A DNA stretch of 64,000 nt from Colwellia echini (GCF_002843355.2 NZ_PJAI02000005.1:66530-130529), one strand, 5' to 3'. Numbered from the stretch's first letter, positions 45,989 to 55,231 are shown. The notes: a model not told the origin generated them from the letters alone. Numbers and translations are program-made.

Positions 45989-46768
45989 CTACAGGTGGTA
46001 AACCACGGATCGGCCACCGTCGACGATCATACTTTGTCCTGTCATAAAGCTTGATTCTTCACCAGCTAAGAATAATGCAGGGTAAGCTATCTCTTCACAC
46101 GAAGCATTACGTCTTAATGGATGAATGTCACCTAGTTTCTTTCTAGCCGCTGCAGGATCTTCAGACTCAGCAAACCATTTAAAGGCTGCAGGTGTTTCAA
46201 CCATACCTGGACATAATGCATTGACTCGAATATTGAATTCACCAAACTCAACCGCTAAGTTTTTAGTTAAACCAATAATGGCATGTTTTGTTACCGCGTA
46301 AGGAAAGTGATTAGGGACAATTTTGAATGAATGTACCGAGCCAATGTTTACAATTGAGCCTTTACCTGCTTTTTGCATATAAGGCAGCACTTCTTTACTA
46401 CAATGCCACATGCCATCTAAGTTAACGTTAAAGCTTTTATCCCATTGTTCTTGAGTTGTATCCAAAGGCGATTCATTTTGGTAAATAATACCTGCATTGT
46501 TTATTAAAATATTAGGTTCCCCTAATAATTTCACCGTCTCTTTAACCATATTTTTAACAGAGTCTATATCAGCAACATCTGTTTTTACAAAAATGGCTTT
46601 TCCGCCATTTTCGATTAGACTTTCTACAACTTTATGCCCAAGTGCTTCATTAATGTCTGCCACACACACTAATGCTCCTTCTTGGCAAAATAATTCAGCG
46701 ATTGCTTGCCCAATGCCTTCGGATGCTCCAGTAACAATAGCTACTTTTTTATTTAAACGTGGATTCAT
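45989..46768 (-). CDS. short-chain dehydrogenase (candidate galactose dehydrogenase)
   Basis: A 259-aa classical SDR with the cofactor loop TGASEGIGQ, the NNAG motif and the catalytic Ser (NIGSVHS) and Tyr-x-x-x-Lys (PYAVTK). The Asp at the end of strand 2 (CVADINEA) favours NAD over NADP. The start at 46768 (MNPRLNKKVAIVTG) has AGGAAAT before it. In De Ley-Doudoroff clusters an SDR oxidises D-galactose to galactonolactone. The shared divergent promoter with a sugar porter and operator site 3 support that assignment. It could alternatively act on a galactonate derivative. Confidence 0.85.
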   Translation of the reverse strand: MNPRLNKKVAIVTGASEGIGQAIAELFCQEGALVCVADINEALGHKVVESLIENGGKAIFVKTDVADIDSVKNMVKETVKLLGEPNILINNAGIIYQNESPLDTTQEQWDKSFNVNLDGMWHCSKEVLPYMQKAGKGSIVNIGSVHSFKIVPNHFPYAVTKHAIIGLTKNLAVEFGEFNIRVNALCPGMVETPAAFKWFAESEDPAAARKKLGDIHPLRRNASCEEIAYPALFLAGEESSFMTGQSMIVDGGRSVVYHL

Positions 46769-46879
46769 TTTAAGACTATTTCCTATAAAAAACGTATGGT
46801 TAGACATTGAAAACAATATTTTATTTTACAATGTAATAATTGTAGATAAGCTCATAGTAATATAAAAAAACAAAAATAT

Positions 46880-46894
46880 AAACATCATATGTTT
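46880..46894. promoter_or_regulatory. AAACAT-N3-ATGTTT operator, site 3 (SDR/MFS divergent promoter)
   Basis: AAACATCATATGTTT within the longer palindrome TATAAACATCATATGTTTATA. It lies 112 bp from the SDR start and 92 bp from the sugar porter start, so one site can serve both genes. It is the most symmetric of the six. Confidence 0.85.
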
Positions 46895-46985
46895 ATATTT
46901 ATTGTATCTTTCATGTTCCAGTGTTAGATTTACAATAGAATAATTAGAAATGATATTTAATTATAATGAGGTTTAATAGGTATAT

Positions 46986-48554
46986 ATGATGACAAGTATA
47001 GATAAGAATGTTTCTTTTTATGCACTAGTTGCTGCGTTCGGGGGGTTTGTTTTTGGTTTAGACCTAATGAACATCTCAGGTGCTATTCGCTTTATCAGTT
47101 CAATATTTAGTCTAGACGATGGACAAATAGGTCGTGTAGTTGGTATAGGATTTTTGGGAGTAGTATTGGCCTTGTTTTTTGTTGGCACCTTGTGCGAACG
47201 ATTTGGCCGTAAAAAAATATTACTAGGTATTGCCTTCGCGTATTCACTTTCTTCTATTTTGTCCGCTTTTGCTGTTAATTATGAAATGCTCGTTGTAGGC
47301 CGTTTTATTGGTGGCGCTGCATTTGCCTCTATTACTGTTTCTGCTATGTATATCGGTGAAATAGCCCCGGCAAATCAACGTGGTAAGTTTGTTTCTGTCA
47401 ACCAATTGATGATTGCTTTAGGTATTTTACTTGCTTCGGTCGTTAACTACTTTTTCATTAAAAATTTGAACTCTATTACTTGGTTAACTGATCAAAATAT
47501 TTGGCGCTACATGCTTGGTGCTGAACTTATTGCTAATGTAATTTGGATCGCATTAATTTTTAAAATTCCAGAGTCACCACGTTGGTTAATTAAGAAAGGT
47601 CGTATTGAGGAAGCTCGTAGCATTCTACAAACAATTACTCCAACCGAAGAAATTGAAGGCATGATTTCTGATGTTCAAGACAGTTTTCATAATGAAACTA
47701 AAACAGATACTTTAAGCCAATTAAAAAATCTATTTACTAAACGTATGTCGCTTATTTTATGGATTGCAATAGCCTACGCCATTGTACAGGGCGGTACAGG
47801 TATGAATGCTATTTTATCCTTTGCTCCTATGATTTTTGAGCAAATAGGTATGACAACAGAAGATAGTTTCATGCAAACAGTTATTATGGGTATTGTTAAT
47901 TTAGCTGCTGTATTCATCGCAATATTCACCGTTGAAAAACTGGGTCGTCGCTTCTTAACCCTTGCTGGCCTTGCTCTTGTTGTTGTTGCACATACCTCTA
48001 CATGGATGGGTTTTAAAGACTCTACCTATGTATTTAATCCGGCGGCAATGGTTAATATTGAACAGCAATTAGAAGGCGCTACTGTTGATTTAACTAAGTT
48101 AGGCGCGTTAGAAGGTAAAACGTTTGCAAATGATGTTGAGTTAAAAGCCAAACTAGCTGAAATATTTACCAAGAAAGAATTACCTCTAGCAAGCGGTGCT
48201 ATTATCAATCAATCGATTGTTGGTATTAAACCTATGCTTATCTTGTTTGGATTATTTGCCATGTTAGCGGCATTTAATATGTCTATTGGTCCGATATTAT
48301 GGGTAGTTTTCTCTGAGATATTTCCGAATAACGTTCGAAGTGTTGCATTACCATTTGCCGCTTTAGTTCAAACACTTTCTTCATGGTCTATCAGTGAATT
48401 ATTCCCTTGGAGTTTAAGTAATTTTGGCGCCGCTAATGTGTTCTTAATGTATGGTGTTATTGGACTAATTGGTTTAATTGTTATGTTCTTCATCATGCCT
48501 GAAACCAAGGGTAAAACTATTGAACAAATTGAAAAAGATTTAGTACGCACATAG
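46986..48554 (+). CDS. MFS sugar porter
   Basis: A 522-aa major facilitator of the sugar porter family with about 12 membrane helices. Signatures present are RFGRKKILLG, GRFIGGAAFASITVSAMYIGE, PESPRWLIKKGR, the mid-protein loop and the C-terminal PETKGKTIEQIE. These are typical of proton-coupled galactose/xylose-type importers. A longer extracellular loop of about 60 residues (about 335-395) separates helices 9 and 10. It is divergent from the SDR gene and followed by a terminator. The likely cargo is galactose or anhydrogalactose. Confidence 0.9.
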   Translation: MMTSIDKNVSFYALVAAFGGFVFGLDLMNISGAIRFISSIFSLDDGQIGRVVGIGFLGVVLALFFVGTLCERFGRKKILLGIAFAYSLSSILSAFAVNYEMLVVGRFIGGAAFASITVSAMYIGEIAPANQRGKFVSVNQLMIALGILLASVVNYFFIKNLNSITWLTDQNIWRYMLGAELIANVIWIALIFKIPESPRWLIKKGRIEEARSILQTITPTEEIEGMISDVQDSFHNETKTDTLSQLKNLFTKRMSLILWIAIAYAIVQGGTGMNAILSFAPMIFEQIGMTTEDSFMQTVIMGIVNLAAVFIAIFTVEKLGRRFLTLAGLALVVVAHTSTWMGFKDSTYVFNPAAMVNIEQQLEGATVDLTKLGALEGKTFANDVELKAKLAEIFTKKELPLASGAIINQSIVGIKPMLILFGLFAMLAAFNMSIGPILWVVFSEIFPNNVRSVALPFAALVQTLSSWSISELFPWSLSNFGAANVFLMYGVIGLIGLIVMFFIMPETKGKTIEQIEKDLVRT

Positions 48555-48560
48555 AACATA

Positions 48561-48592
48561 ATTATCCCAAGTTAAGCTTGGGATAATTTTTA
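48561..48592 (+). terminator. terminator after the sugar porter gene
   Basis: A perfect 11-bp stem ATTATCCCAAG / CTTGGGATAAT with a 5-nt loop, followed by TTTTTAT, 7 bp after the stop. A second GC-rich hairpin (AGGCAC ... GTGCCT, 48595-48619) lies before dgoK, so dgoK expression may rest on readthrough or a promoter in this short gap. Confidence 0.88.
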
Positions 48593-48648
48593 TAAGGCAC
48601 TGAGCACGCAGCGGTGCCTCGTTTATTTTTAAAAAATGAGCTTAACTT

Positions 48649-49557
48649 ATGACATTAGAAAACAAAAAAATTAGTTATTTAATTATTGATTGGGGTACCA
48701 CAAATTTCCGTGCCTTTGCGATGAATGCACAAAACCAACAAGTGGATAAGAAAGAACTTGGCATGGGCTTGTTACAAGTTGAAGACGGTAAGTTCGCACA
48801 ATCCTTAGAAGAAGTATTAGCTCCTTGGTTAGATACCTACCAAGCATTACCTATTTTTATGGCTGGCATGGTTGGCTCACAAGCTGGCTGGGTAAATGTT
48901 GATTATGTTTCAACGCCTACTGATGAAGCATCATTAAGCGCTAACGTACATAGTTTTAATTTACCTTGGGGTGCTAAAGCAACAATTATTCCAGGTGTTA
49001 GCCATGAATTAGAAACAGGCGCCTATGACGTTATGCGTGGTGAAGAAGTTCAGTTATTTGGCTTGGCTAAAATAACAGGTAAAAGTGCGCTAAACGCTAT
49101 TTTACCAGGTACTCATAGTAAGCATGCGCGTTTTGAAAATAATAAAATGACAGAGTTTTCCTCTTTTATGACCGGTGAATTATTTTCTGTAATTTCACAG
49201 CATACTATCTTAGGTAAAGGTTTACCTGAGCAAGTAGATAGCCAACCAGCATTTTTACGTGGTGTAAGTGAAGGCAAAACAGACAAATTAACTAGCACGC
49301 TTTTTGCGGCACGTACTCACCGCTTGTTTAATAACATTAAAGATACCGAAATATTAGATTACTTATCTGGTTTATTGATAGGTAATGAATTAAAAAGCTT
49401 AGCTAACGACCATGTTTACTTGGTTGGTGGTAAAGGCTTATGTGACAGATACCAGCTTGCTTGTACTGAACTCGCTATTGAATCAACGTATATGAACGGT
49501 GATGAGTGTTTTCTTGCAGGTATGGCCGATTTAATTACCGTATTGAACAAAGGATAA
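48649..49557 (+). CDS. dgoK: 2-dehydro-3-deoxygalactonokinase
   Basis: A 302-aa sugar-acid kinase that phosphorylates 2-keto-3-deoxy-D-galactonate to KDPGal. Family motifs are IDWGTTNFRAFA at the N-terminus, MAGMVGSQAGW, DVMRGEEVQLFG and the C-terminal YLVGGKGLCDRY. It lies 4 bp before the KDPGal aldolase gene, as in E. coli dgoKA order. Both anhydrogalactose (via the cycloisomerase) and galactose (via galactonate dehydratase) would converge on its substrate. Confidence 0.94.
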   Translation: MTLENKKISYLIIDWGTTNFRAFAMNAQNQQVDKKELGMGLLQVEDGKFAQSLEEVLAPWLDTYQALPIFMAGMVGSQAGWVNVDYVSTPTDEASLSANVHSFNLPWGAKATIIPGVSHELETGAYDVMRGEEVQLFGLAKITGKSALNAILPGTHSKHARFENNKMTEFSSFMTGELFSVISQHTILGKGLPEQVDSQPAFLRGVSEGKTDKLTSTLFAARTHRLFNNIKDTEILDYLSGLLIGNELKSLANDHVYLVGGKGLCDRYQLACTELAIESTYMNGDECFLAGMADLITVLNKG

Positions 49558-49561
49558 AATA

Positions 49562-50197
49562 ATGACTAAACGCTATAATCTTGATGAGCACCTACCATTA
49601 ATCGCAATCATCCGTGGTGTTTTACCACAAGATGTTGTTCGTATAGGTCAAATATTAATTGATGAAGGCTTCACTATGATTGAAGTGCCATTAAATAGCC
49701 CAGAGCCATTGGTTAGTATTAAAAATTTGGTTGATGCTTTTGGTGAAAAATATTTAATTGGTGCAGGCACAGTAACAACGGTACAAAAAGCAAAAGATGT
49801 TATTGCAACAGGTGCTAATTTAATTGTTACACCTAACATGAACGAAGAAGTGATAAAACTTACTGTTGAAGCAGGCTGTGCTACTTTTCCTGGCGTAGTT
49901 ACACCAACAGAAGCATTTAATGCACTAGCTGCAGGCGCAACTGGCATTAAGTTATTCCCTGTTTCTGCTCTAGGTCTCGATGGCTACAAAGCATTAAAGT
50001 CAGTTTTACCTCCTGAGGCGTTGTCTTTCCCTGTTGGCGGTGTAGACCCAACAGTAGAAAGCATGAAACCATTATTAGATATTGGTGCTAACGGTTTTGG
50101 TTTAGGCTCTTCTTTATATAAGCCAAATATGACTGATGATCAAATTCGAGCTAATGCAAAGAAATTTGTTGAAACATTCAACGCATTAACTAAATAG
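49562..50197 (+). CDS. dgoA: 2-dehydro-3-deoxy-6-phosphogalactonate aldolase
   Basis: A 211-aa class I KDPG/KDPGal aldolase that splits KDPGal to pyruvate and glyceraldehyde 3-phosphate. The Schiff-base lysine lies in GATGIKLFPVS. Other family motifs are AIIRGVLPQD, EVPLNSPEP, GAGTVT, TPNMN and FPGVVTPTEA. IIRG and the 'NSPEP' loop are more typical of galactose-type (DgoA) than of glucose-type (Eda) enzymes. It has an AAAGGA ribosome site and is tightly coupled to dgoK. Confidence 0.93.
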   Translation: MTKRYNLDEHLPLIAIIRGVLPQDVVRIGQILIDEGFTMIEVPLNSPEPLVSIKNLVDAFGEKYLIGAGTVTTVQKAKDVIATGANLIVTPNMNEEVIKLTVEAGCATFPGVVTPTEAFNALAAGATGIKLFPVSALGLDGYKALKSVLPPEALSFPVGGVDPTVESMKPLLDIGANGFGLGSSLYKPNMTDDQIRANAKKFVETFNALTK

Positions 50198-50221
50198 CCA
50201 CAGCTATTATGGATAATTTCT

Positions 50222-50255
50222 AGAGCTCATGGTTTTCACTCTGAGCTTTTTTTTT
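50222..50255 (+). terminator. terminator between dgoA and dgoD
   Basis: AGCTCA / TGAGCT form a short stem with a 12-nt loop followed by nine T residues, 25 bp after dgoA. The stem is modest, so it may only attenuate transcription into dgoD. Confidence 0.7.
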
Positions 50256-50291
50256 CTAAATTTTTATGAATATATTTTTAAGGTGGATGTT

Positions 50292-51461
50292 ATGAAAATA
50301 TCTAAAATTACTCCTCACGTTATATGGGTTGGTGCCCGCAACCAACTTATCGTTAAAGTAGAAACAGACGAAGGTCTTTACGGTTGGGGCGAAGCAGGTT
50401 TTTCTTTTAGAGAACAAGCCGTAGCCATGATGATTGAGCATTTTTCTAAGTTCCTTCTTGGACAAGATCCAATGAATATTGGTCGTATTTGGCAAGAATG
50501 CTACCGTAGCCATTATTTTGAAGGCGGTCGAGTTGTTACTGCTGCTATGGCAGCGATTGACATTGCATTGCACGATATAAAGGGTAAAGCGCTAGGTGTT
50601 CCTGTTTACCAATTAATTGGCGGTAAGCAGCGCGATATCGTTCCCGCATTTGCTACTGTACCAGCAGAGCCGGGCGAATTAATGATTGAACAAGCGGTTC
50701 AGTTAAAAGAAATGGGATGGAAATGTATTCGCTTCATCGCAGATGGAATGGGCGCTGCCTATAACAGTACTGGTGTTGCAAACTGGGAGCCACGAGAATC
50801 AATCAACAAAACTGTGCCTTGGTTAATTAAAGCACGCGAGGTACTTGGTCATGAAGTGGTACTTGGTCTTGAGTTCCATCACCGTTTAAGTGTTGCTGAA
50901 GCCGCGTCTTTATGTCAAAAATTACCATCAGGCACCCTAGACTTCTTAGAAGAGCCTATACGTGATGAAACACCTGAAGCTTACGAAACACTAAGAAAAT
51001 TAACTAATATTCCCTTCGCAATTGGTGAAGAATTCTCATCGAAATGGCAATTTTTACCATTTATTGAAAAAGAATTAATGCAATATAACCGTTTAGATAT
51101 TTGTAACGTGGGTGGTTTCACTGAAGCGTTGAAAGTTGCTGGTTGGTCTGAAGCGCATTATATAGATTTAGTTATGCACAACCCATTAGGCCCTATTTGT
51201 ACTGCTGCTTCTATTCACTTGGCAGCTGCTGTACCTAACTTTAGCTGGTTAGAATGTCGCTCTTCACCATTTGAGCAACTTGGTTTTGATAATCCAGAGT
51301 TATTCCCTGTGCAAGCAACAATGGATGGCCCTAACTTTATCATCCCTGAGCTACCTGGGTTAGGTGTTGAAGTGAACGAAGATAAAATTGCAGAGCAAAG
51401 TGCAACCTTCACTGAAGCTCCACATTTAACTAACTACGATGGTAGTGTGCAAAACTGGTAG
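50292..51461 (+). CDS. dgoD: D-galactonate dehydratase-like enolase-superfamily protein
   Basis: A 389-aa enzyme that in the DgoD family dehydrates D-galactonate to 2-keto-3-deoxygalactonate. Visible active-site residues are E194 and H196 (GLEFHHR), E220 (FLEEP), E246 (IGEEF) and H296 (MHNPLGP). The start at 50292 has AAGGTGGA before it, and the frame further upstream overlaps the terminator. In E. coli DgoD the first metal ligand is Asp (LDFHGR), here it is Glu, so substrate preference could differ. It completes the route galactose, galactonolactone, galactonate, KDGal, KDPGal with its neighbours. Confidence 0.88.
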   Translation: MKISKITPHVIWVGARNQLIVKVETDEGLYGWGEAGFSFREQAVAMMIEHFSKFLLGQDPMNIGRIWQECYRSHYFEGGRVVTAAMAAIDIALHDIKGKALGVPVYQLIGGKQRDIVPAFATVPAEPGELMIEQAVQLKEMGWKCIRFIADGMGAAYNSTGVANWEPRESINKTVPWLIKAREVLGHEVVLGLEFHHRLSVAEAASLCQKLPSGTLDFLEEPIRDETPEAYETLRKLTNIPFAIGEEFSSKWQFLPFIEKELMQYNRLDICNVGGFTEALKVAGWSEAHYIDLVMHNPLGPICTAASIHLAAAVPNFSWLECRSSPFEQLGFDNPELFPVQATMDGPNFIIPELPGLGVEVNEDKIAEQSATFTEAPHLTNYDGSVQNW

Positions 51462-51657
51462 TATTTTTATTAAGCTGTGGTGTGTTAATCAGCCACAGCT
51501 TACTACCAATTAAAATAATAAATCAATCATCTGCAAATGGTATAAATAATCACTTTCTGCATTGCGAACAATCACAATAGTTCGCTATTACTCAATCATT
51601 GGCTTTGAATTTGTTATTATTTTTTAGTTATTTTCTACGGGAAATATAGGAGATATA

Positions 51658-51690
51658 GAAGTAAGTGCTATCAATTGTAGCACTTACTTC
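51658..51690. terminator. bidirectional hairpin between dgoD and the GntR gene
   Basis: GAAGTAAGTGCTA / TAGCACTTACTTC is a perfect 13-bp stem with a 7-nt loop between convergent genes. The T tract is weak on both sides (TTTAC on plus), so termination may be partial. Confidence 0.75.
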
Positions 51691-51724
51691 TTTACTTGGG
51701 ACAGACTAAATATAAAGAGTGGTC

Positions 51725-52471
51725 TTATGATTTAAATCCACTACCAAAAGCTTCTTGCAAGCGTCTAATAGCGTCTTTTAATAATTTTTCAGTTAATTGC
51801 TCAGCTAAAACGCCATCTTTATTTGCAATTGCCTGATAAACTTCTCGATGAAAAGGTACAGATGAGCTATTTTCTCTAGGATCGCTATTGGTAATTTGCA
51901 CACTAATTAATAATGCAGAATAAATTACCCCTTCCATCGCTGTTAAATAGTCATTACGGGCTGCTCTAAGCACAGAACGATGAAATAAAGCATCGGCAAT
52001 AATAAATTTTTCCACTGAGCCTTTTTCAAGCTCCATACCAATACAAGCGGCTTCAATTTCAGCTAATGCTTCTGGTGTGGCTCTTTCTGCAGCCCAACGA
52101 GCAGCTTTAGGTTCAAAAGCTAAACGGATATCCATTAATTGATGAATAAAGTCTTTATTAGGTGGAGCACTAACGTGCCACGCAAGTACATCGTCATCCC
52201 ATAACACCCATTGGGTTCTAGGCTTAACACGAGTTCCTATACCTCGACGGACATCCAAAAGCCCTTTTCCCACAAGTATTTTTACCGCATCTCTAATAAC
52301 AACACGGCTTACTTGATATTTCTCAGTTAAAGAAGTTTCATCATCAATTAATGTACCTTCTTCAATGGTCCCTGCGACGATTCTCCGGCCTAGCTCACGG
52401 GCAACTTGTATCGGCATACTTGGCGTCATGGTTGCGGCGCGTTTTAAATCGTAATAAACTAATTCACTCAT
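51725..52471 (-). CDS. FadR-type GntR transcriptional regulator (DgoR-like)
   Basis: A 248-aa regulator with an N-terminal winged helix (ELGRRIVAGTIEEGTLI ... YQVSRVVIRDAVKILVGKG, about 25-80) and a C-terminal FCD effector domain (about 105-235). The metal-ligand pattern includes DALFHRSVL and PFHREVYQAI. In E. coli the relative DgoR represses the galactonate operon and responds to D-galactonate. Here the gene lies next to dgoD, and site 4 overlaps its own leader. It is therefore the obvious candidate to bind the six AAACAT-N3-ATGTTT palindromes, with a sugar acid as likely effector. Confidence 0.9.
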   Translation of the reverse strand: MSELVYYDLKRAATMTPSMPIQVARELGRRIVAGTIEEGTLIDDETSLTEKYQVSRVVIRDAVKILVGKGLLDVRRGIGTRVKPRTQWVLWDDDVLAWHVSAPPNKDFIHQLMDIRLAFEPKAARWAAERATPEALAEIEAACIGMELEKGSVEKFIIADALFHRSVLRAARNDYLTAMEGVIYSALLISVQITNSDPRENSSSVPFHREVYQAIANKDGVLAEQLTEKLLKDAIRRLQEAFGSGFKS

Positions 52472-52482
52472 AATAGGTACTG

Positions 52483-52497
52483 AAACGTTATATGTTT
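52483..52497. promoter_or_regulatory. AAACAT-N3-ATGTTT operator, site 4 (GntR autoregulation)
   Basis: AAACGTTATATGTTT has one change from consensus in the left arm. It lies only 12-26 bp upstream of the GntR start codon, where binding would block transcription or early elongation. This fits autorepression with a weaker site. Confidence 0.75.
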
Positions 52498-52963
52498 ATA
52501 TAATTAAAAGAAAGTGACCGAAATTCTACTTTAATCCCCTAAAAAACACAATCTTAACTACTTATTAATTAATTTTATCCCCTTAAACATCGTTTAATTT
52601 GATGATTAAATAAATAACGAACAACTAGGAACCTAGTTAGTTATTTTAGTAAGTAATTTCAAACCCCTATTTAGTGAGATAGATATTATACCAATACAAC
52701 TAATTAAGCTTAAGAGTATTTAAAACCACAATAACTTAGAAATACTTCAATTAACTCTATGAAAAATATCATTTTCAATTATTTAGCCAGTTTCAACCTT
52801 AGGGATAATCATCAATATGTGCGGTCCTTTTTGATTTTCATAATTAAGAAACCTTATTGAAAGCCCCTGCAATCAAAGCCTAAAACAATTCTGCATGTCT
52901 ACCGAATACTAATTCATCAGCTGACAAGTAATTTATTTCAACAATTTAATGTACAATAAAAAT

Positions 52964-52978
52964 AAACATGATATGTTT
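52964..52978. promoter_or_regulatory. AAACAT-N3-ATGTTT operator, site 5 (surface lipoprotein)
   Basis: AAACATGATATGTTT is a full match, 121 bp upstream of the 53099 gene. A possible -10 box TACAAT (52952-52957) lies directly before it, so binding would cover the transcription start. Confidence 0.8.
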
Positions 52979-53098
52979 GTGTTTGTAGGACTTTTGTGGC
53001 TTAGTTTGTTCCCTAACTGACAAGCTGTGTATCAAAAGACTGAGTTAACATTTATTAAAATAATAAATAATAAAATAATAAAATAATGAGGAAACAGC

Positions 53099-54946
53099 AT
53101 GTTTATAAATAATGCAGATACATATTCAAACTTGAGTAAAAAAAAGTGGTTATCGGTAGTTATTGCTTCTGTACTTGCTACAGGTTGTAATAGTGATTCT
53201 GATGTCAATGAGATTATTGATGAGGTTAAAGGAACTGATATTGTAGCCCCCGTTATAACTTTAGAAGGCAGTGCCACTGTTTCGCTAGAGTATGGCTCGG
53301 CTTACAGTGAATCAGGCGCAACGGCAACTGATGCTGTAGATGGTTCTTTCGCAGCCACTCCGTCAGGTGAAGTAGATACTAATCAGGTTGGTTCTTACAC
53401 TATTACCTATAACGCAACAGATGTTGCCGGTAACTCTGCTACAGCTGTTTCTAGAACCGTGAATGTTGTTGACTCAGTATCACCGGTAATCACATTGACT
53501 GGTGATACTGAAGTGACATTAACTGTGGGTGATACCTATGAAGATGAAGGCGCTACAGCTACAGATAACGCTGACGATAATTTAACCGTTGTTGTCTCTG
53601 GCACAGTTGATCCTGCTACTGCCGGAACTTATACGCTTACCTATAATGTATCTGATGCTTCAGGAAATGCAGCTGAAGCTTTAACGAGGACAGTTATTGT
53701 CAATGCAGCAAATATAACGGAGGATCCTGAAGATGTAACTGCACCAACGATAGTTTTACTTGGAGCTGCTGAAATAACGATACCTATTAATACTGATTAT
53801 TCAGACGCTGGTGCTACAGTAACTGACGATGTAGACACTGACTTAGAAGCCGTAATGGTTTCAACAGTTGACACAACTACTGTAGGCACTTATACGGTAA
53901 CTTATAATGTAACAGATGCAGCAGGCAATATTGCTGAAACCAAAACCAGAACCGTTATTGTAAGTACAGATGCTGATGTTACAGCACCTGTAATCGCTTT
54001 AGTTGGTGAAATGGATGTAGAGTTAACCGTTGGTGATACCTATGAAGAATTAGGTGCTACGGTAACTGACAATGTGGATGCAAATTTAGATGCTGTAATC
54101 GATTCAACTGAAGTAAATTCTGAAGTAGCAGGTTCTTATACGGTCACATATAACGTAATGGATACCGCAGGCAACGCAGCTGAAGAAGTTGTTCGTAATG
54201 TAACTGTGATTGAAGCTTCTGACACATCAAGCTTTATCACTACGTGGACAGTTACCGATGGCGATTTATCGATTACTATTCCTACTACTTTTCAAATTCA
54301 CCCAAATACAGAATATGACTATAACGTTACATGGGGTGATGGTGCCTCAAATGATTATACCGGAACTGATCATACTGCACAGCATACTTATGCTACTGCG
54401 GGTACTTATACCGTAACTATTTCGGGTACCTTTACGCAAATAAACTTTGGTGGAAATCATTCTCCAAACCACGACAAAATAACAAGTATTGAACAATGGG
54501 GGGATGCTGTATGGACTAAGTTTGGTACCGCATTTATGGGTTGTGCCAACTTAGCTGTAAATGCCACAGATGCACCTGACTTATCAGCTGGTCCTGCGAT
54601 GAACGCTATGTTTAGATCAACCCCTATGAACAGTCCTGTTGGACATTGGGATGTAAGTACAATTACAAACATGGCGAATATGTTTGGCGATGCAACACAA
54701 TTCGATCAAGATTTATCTGATTGGCAACCTCTACTTGTTAACAACTTTGGTAACTTCATGAATAATGTAACCTTATCTACAGCTAACTATGATGCATTAC
54801 TAATTTCTTGGGCAGAGTTAAATGTATGGGATAATATTACAAACTTCAACGCTGGAGATAGTGATTACTCCGCCGCGGGTCAAGCTGCTCGAGACAAACT
54901 GACGACAGAACAAGGTTGGGCATTCATTGATGGTGATTTAGAATAA
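53099..54946 (+). CDS. surface lipoprotein with four DUF5011 Ig-like repeats and a DUF285-like end
   Basis: A 615-aa lipoprotein (lipobox LATGC). Four tandem Ig-like repeats of about 80-95 aa begin with 'APVITLEG', 'SPVITLTG', 'APTIVLLG' and 'APVIALVG', and each ends in 'YTVTYNVTDAAGN'-type strands (residues about 48-385). These are the DUF5011 pattern. A PKD-like segment (YDYNVTWGDGASNDYTG) and a C-terminal BspA/DUF285-like part (MNAMFRSTPMNSP, DVSTITNMANMFG, FDQDLSDWQ) follow. It is a likely surface adhesin or glycan-binding protein. Operator site 5 places it in the sugar regulon, which is unexpected for a pure structural protein. Confidence 0.82.
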   Translation: MFINNADTYSNLSKKKWLSVVIASVLATGCNSDSDVNEIIDEVKGTDIVAPVITLEGSATVSLEYGSAYSESGATATDAVDGSFAATPSGEVDTNQVGSYTITYNATDVAGNSATAVSRTVNVVDSVSPVITLTGDTEVTLTVGDTYEDEGATATDNADDNLTVVVSGTVDPATAGTYTLTYNVSDASGNAAEALTRTVIVNAANITEDPEDVTAPTIVLLGAAEITIPINTDYSDAGATVTDDVDTDLEAVMVSTVDTTTVGTYTVTYNVTDAAGNIAETKTRTVIVSTDADVTAPVIALVGEMDVELTVGDTYEELGATVTDNVDANLDAVIDSTEVNSEVAGSYTVTYNVMDTAGNAAEEVVRNVTVIEASDTSSFITTWTVTDGDLSITIPTTFQIHPNTEYDYNVTWGDGASNDYTGTDHTAQHTYATAGTYTVTISGTFTQINFGGNHSPNHDKITSIEQWGDAVWTKFGTAFMGCANLAVNATDAPDLSAGPAMNAMFRSTPMNSPVGHWDVSTITNMANMFGDATQFDQDLSDWQPLLVNNFGNFMNNVTLSTANYDALLISWAELNVWDNITNFNAGDSDYSAAGQAARDKLTTEQGWAFIDGDLE

Positions 54947-54983
54947 TTCCTTTCAATTTTTAAGGCTAAGTTTTGTAAAGGCT

Positions 54984-55011
54984 CAGCTTACAGTCTTTGA
55001 ACTGTAAGCTG
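54984..55011. terminator. hairpin after the surface lipoprotein gene
   Basis: CAGCTTACAGT / ACTGTAAGCTG is a perfect 11-bp stem with a 6-nt loop, 38 bp after the stop. No T run follows at once. A second short stem (TAAGC/GCTTA, 55045-55061) followed by about ten T residues 35 bp later could complete termination. Confidence 0.6.
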
Positions 55012-55231
55012 TTAAATTGCCAAGTAGATTTAATAAAAAGCATTTAAGCTGTTATGGCTTAGGTGTTTTTTTTTTTCTAATGCTTGTTAGCTGCCAACCA
55101 AACTACCAATCAGACTGGTGAGATAAGCTCAAAGTTTAATTTCAAAATTCTCATTAAAAATTTTAAATCCCCCCCTACTTCTTCCTTAATTTCTAAGCTT
55201 AGCTTAGTGAAAATAAAATAAGACCTTAATT

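Larger units (their letters stand above)
52472..53098. other. 627-bp intergenic region with two operators
   Basis: It separates the divergent GntR gene and the DUF5011 surface lipoprotein. It contains operator sites 4 and 5, an extra half-site (AAACATCGT near 52586) and an A/T-rich run of TAATAAAA-type units just before 53099. A TATACCAATACAAC-type sequence near 52687 resembles other intergenic elements at 17811 and 23418. No gene is visible. Confidence 0.6.

Noticed and set aside
45871-46017. Longer N-terminus of the small membrane protein
   Set aside because: It overlaps the SDR gene and has no hydrophobic or family-like sequence. A TTG with GGAG 5 nt upstream at 45870 explains the start.
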